14,501 nucleotides of DNA, taken from NCBI GenBank assembly GCA_944329545.1, contig CALVIK010000025.1, positions 1 to 14,501 of the forward strand. Reading direction: 5' to 3'. The DNA comes from an uncultured Bacilli bacterium (lineage in GTDB: Bacteria > Bacillota_I > Bacilli_A > RF39 > UBA660). The translations under genes were made by a program, and so were the position numbers. Shown here in pieces: positions 13,701 to 14,501 of the stretch (positions are counted from its first letter, which is position 1; every line of letters begins with the position of its first letter). The notes beneath the pieces are model-generated. The model saw nothing but the letters and a program-made list of their open reading frames with translations. It was not told the origin of the DNA and did no database searches.

Positions 13701-14341
13701 AAAATGATGCTGAAACTAAAGAACATATAACTAATTATGAAGCTAAACTTGCGGTTAGTAAAGGTGATGAAGTTAAAGCTGGTGATCGTTTGACACATGG
13801 AGCGATTAATCCTAAAGAATTGTTAGTTGTTACTGATCCAATTACAACGCAAGAATACATTTTATACGAAATTCAAAAAGTATATCGTTCACAAGGTGTT
13901 GATGTTAGTGATAAACATATCGAAGTTATTGCTAAGAGAATGATTTCGAAAATCAAAATTGTTGATTCGGGAGATTCGTTCTTCTTACCAGGAGCAATGA
14001 TTGATATTAATCACTTTATTGAAGAAAATAAGCGCCTTATTTTAGAAGGTAAACGCCCATCTACGGGTAAACCAGTACTTTTAGGTATTACTAAAGCTTC
14101 ATTAGAAACAGATTCATTCTTATCAGCAGCTTCTTTCCAAGAGACTACAAGAATTTTAACTGATGCGGCTGTTCATGGTAAAATAGATTACTTAACTGGT
14201 TTAAAAGAAAATGTTATTATGGGTAAATTAATTCCTGCTGGTACGGGAGCTAAAGAATACCGTGATGTTGAATATACTTTAGAAAATGATTTATACGCTG
14301 AAGAACCTCTTGAGGCGTTAGAACAAGAACTAATGGATTAG
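10706..14341 (+). CDS. rpoC: DNA-directed RNA polymerase subunit beta'
   Basis: The catalytic beta' subunit, 1211 residues. The clamp zinc site is Cys59, Cys61, Cys74, Cys77; the Mg-binding NADFDGDQM is at 449-457 (Asp451, Asp453, Asp455); the second zinc site is Cys822, Cys897, Cys904, Cys907. The C-terminal LLGITKASLETDSFLSAASF and GLKENVIMGKLIPAGTG blocks are normal. The trigger loop is not: LTMRNFNTGGVAGG (939-952) has Asn943 and Asn945 where the family has Thr and the catalytic His (E. coli 934 and 936). The loop normally FREGL is LGEGV (771-775), and the bridge helix GTHGTRKGAVDTALKTAD (783-800) differs from the usual STHGARKGLADT at several sites. The frame is uninterrupted, so the gene is not decayed. 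Start overlaps rpoB, with AAGGGGA (10690-10696) ahead. Confidence 0.99.
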   Translation: MDASNFEGLRIAIASPEKIRSWSYGEVKKAETMNYRTLKPERDGLFCEKIFGPTKDFECACGKYKRLRYKNVICDRCGVEVTKSKVRRERMGHIELATPVSHIWFFKGVPSRMGLVLDMSPRELEEVLYFVSYVVLDPGDTPLEKKQTISDKEYRTYIEKYGTSFRAGMGAEAIKELLAEVDLQKEVDTIKAEISEIKDSNSQKRIRLIKRLDVLDAFLESGNRPEWMILDVIPVIPPELRPMIQLDGGRFATSDLNDLYRRVINRNNRLKKLIDLNAPSIIIQNEKRMLQEAVDALFDNGRRGKNITGPGNRPLKSLASMLKGKQGRFRQNLLGKRVDYSGRSVIVVGPSLKMYECGIPKEMALELFKPHVINGLVSKEIASNIKAAKRMIENGDERVWDIVEEQIKEHPVLLNRAPTLHRLGIQAFEPKLIEGKSIRLHPLVCEAFNADFDGDQMAVHVPISEEAQAEARILMLGANNILSPKDGSPIVTPRQDMVLGNYYLTMEKAGAKGEGLIFKDSDDAINAYERGDITLHTRIALPVKSFRHKIFPDKCMNKYLVTTPGKLIFNSVFPDTFQYINDGSAENVEKITPAKYFIAPGENIPEVIKNMPVVKALNKSPIGKIIAQIYKRYQTTETSSMLDAIKDLGFKYSTISGISISIDDVKESTIKKDVIEKSQAKVDQITKQFRRGLITDTERYENIIDVWFDAKDQISNDLEKQLKENPESSMAMMIESKARGSIDQYTQLAGIRGVMVKPTGGYVEIPILSSLGEGVSVSEFFMGTHGTRKGAVDTALKTADAGYLTRRLVDVVQDVIVRQDDCGTDQGVMAEAFYNSDGTLIESLEDRIIGRYTSKKILDPETKEVLYDKDTYITEDIAEKIVKKGITKVPIRSVLTCRTEHGVCRKCYGRNLATGAEVEIGAAIGIMAAQSIGEPGTQLTMRNFNTGGVAGGDDITQGLPRVEEIFEARNPKGKATIAEINGVVSKIEEDGGSFKIYVKNDAETKEHITNYEAKLAVSKGDEVKAGDRLTHGAINPKELLVVTDPITTQEYILYEIQKVYRSQGVDVSDKHIEVIAKRMISKIKIVDSGDSFFLPGAMIDINHFIEENKRLILEGKRPSTGKPVLLGITKASLETDSFLSAASFQETTRILTDAAVHGKIDYLTGLKENVIMGKLIPAGTGAKEYRDVEYTLENDLYAEEPLEALEQELMD

Positions 14342-14359
14342 ATTATTAGTTCTTTTTTT
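14325..14359 (+). terminator. Intrinsic terminator ending the rpoBC transcript
   Basis: AAGAACTAAT (14325-14334) pairs perfectly with ATTAGTTCTT (14345-14354), a 10-bp stem with a 10-base loop, followed by a run of Ts to 14359 and another from 14361. The left arm is the last coding part of rpoC (Gln-Glu-Leu-Met) and the TAG stop lies in the loop. Confidence 0.85.
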
Positions 14360-14401
14360 ATTTTTTTTAAAATAAAAAAAGGGATTTAAAAATTTATCTC
14401 G

Positions 14402-14407
14402 TATAAT
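14402..14407 (+). promoter_or_regulatory. Probable -10 box for the gene after rpoC
   Basis: TATAAT at 14402-14407, in an A/T-rich stretch between the rpoC terminator and the next gene. No convincing -35 hexamer at 16-18 bases, so the call rests on the -10 and on position (about 50 bases ahead of the next start). Confidence 0.45.
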
Positions 14408-14456
14408 ATATATAGGGGCAAGTGAGTGTGATAGTGGGTCTATAAAAGGAGGAAAT

Positions 14457-14501
14457 ATGGAAAAGAAATTTTATACAGCTAAATACGATGCGGTATTTAA
14501 A
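14457..14501 (+). CDS. Start of an unrelated gene, possibly Rpn/PD-(D/E)XK nuclease-transposase family
   Basis: Fifteen codons are visible (MEKKFYTAKYDAVFK) before the window ends. AAAGGAGG (14445-14452) is an excellent ribosome site 4 bases ahead of the ATG, so this is a real start. The YDAVFK motif at this distance from the N-terminus is reminiscent of the Rpn/PD-(D/E)XK nuclease family, whose members often open with D-x-(V/A)-F-K-x-(I/L)-F. Fifteen residues are not enough to decide. What is firm is that this is not rpsL or an L7Ae-like gene, which follow rpoC in Bacillus. Confidence 0.4.
   Translation, partial: MEKKFYTAKYDAVFK

Noticed and set aside
13496..13798. 100-residue antisense frame opposite the trigger-loop region of rpoC
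   Set aside because: Phe/Asn/Ser-rich mirror of rpoC codons without a start signal.
499..14341. Mycoplasma-type code with TGA as Trp
   Set aside because: TGA ends rlmB and the methyltransferase gene at family-appropriate lengths, and conserved Trp codons are TGG.
1..14501. tRNA, rRNA genes, CRISPR arrays or complete insertion sequences
   Set aside because: No cloverleaf, rRNA signature, regularly spaced repeats or transposase was found; only the recombinase remnant hints at mobile DNA.

Overview
The window is a stretch of chromosomal housekeeping DNA from a very low-GC member of the Bacillota, most likely a Bacilli lineage close to the Mollicutes. The protein matches (RbgA, MrnC, a SigH-type sigma factor, a TTG-started rpoB) and the strong Shine-Dalgarno sites point to Bacilli. 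An Asn at the main rifampicin-resistance position of RpoB is a Mollicutes-like trait. TGA is used as stop (rlmB, the methyltransferase gene, the recombinase remnant) and Trp is TGG, so this is the standard bacterial code and not the Mycoplasma code. The placement is inference from gene content only.

Layout. Positions 1-409 look like a rearrangement scar: the 5' end of a minus-strand YetF/DUF421-type membrane protein gene, then the orphan 3' end of a serine recombinase gene. An extended -10 promoter sits on the stop codon of that remnant and probably drives a tightly packed group (499-3027): rbgA (50S assembly GTPase), mrnC (23S maturation RNase), rlmB (23S rRNA 2'-O-methyltransferase) and a sigH-type sigma factor. 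From 3028 to 6263 lies the Sec/Nus/ribosomal stalk block: secE-nusG, rplK-rplA, rplJ-rplL. Each pair has its own promoter and is bounded by a terminator or an RNA regulator. A YbxB/RsmC-like methyltransferase follows, and then rpoB and rpoC behind a full-consensus promoter. rpoC ends in an intrinsic terminator, after which an unrelated gene begins and is cut by the window edge.

Regulation is the richest layer. The secE promoter lies inside the hairpin that terminates the sigma-factor transcript. Two separate L1-type binding sites (GTGGGAG...ACCAC) precede rplK and rplA, and the second overlaps a competing hairpin, suggesting a switch. The rplJ leader is a recognisable L10 leader with an attenuator terminator and a complementary 10-bp helix that would compete with it. 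A hairpin with almost no U-tract separates rplL from the downstream genes.

The most unusual protein-level observation is in RNA polymerase. In RpoC the trigger-loop MRTFH motif reads MRNFN, so the near-universal His is Asn, and the nearby FREGL loop and bridge helix also deviate. RpoB carries Asn where most bacteria have His in the rifampicin pocket. No wholly new gene system is visible; the novelty is in the polymerase active site and in the leader RNAs.
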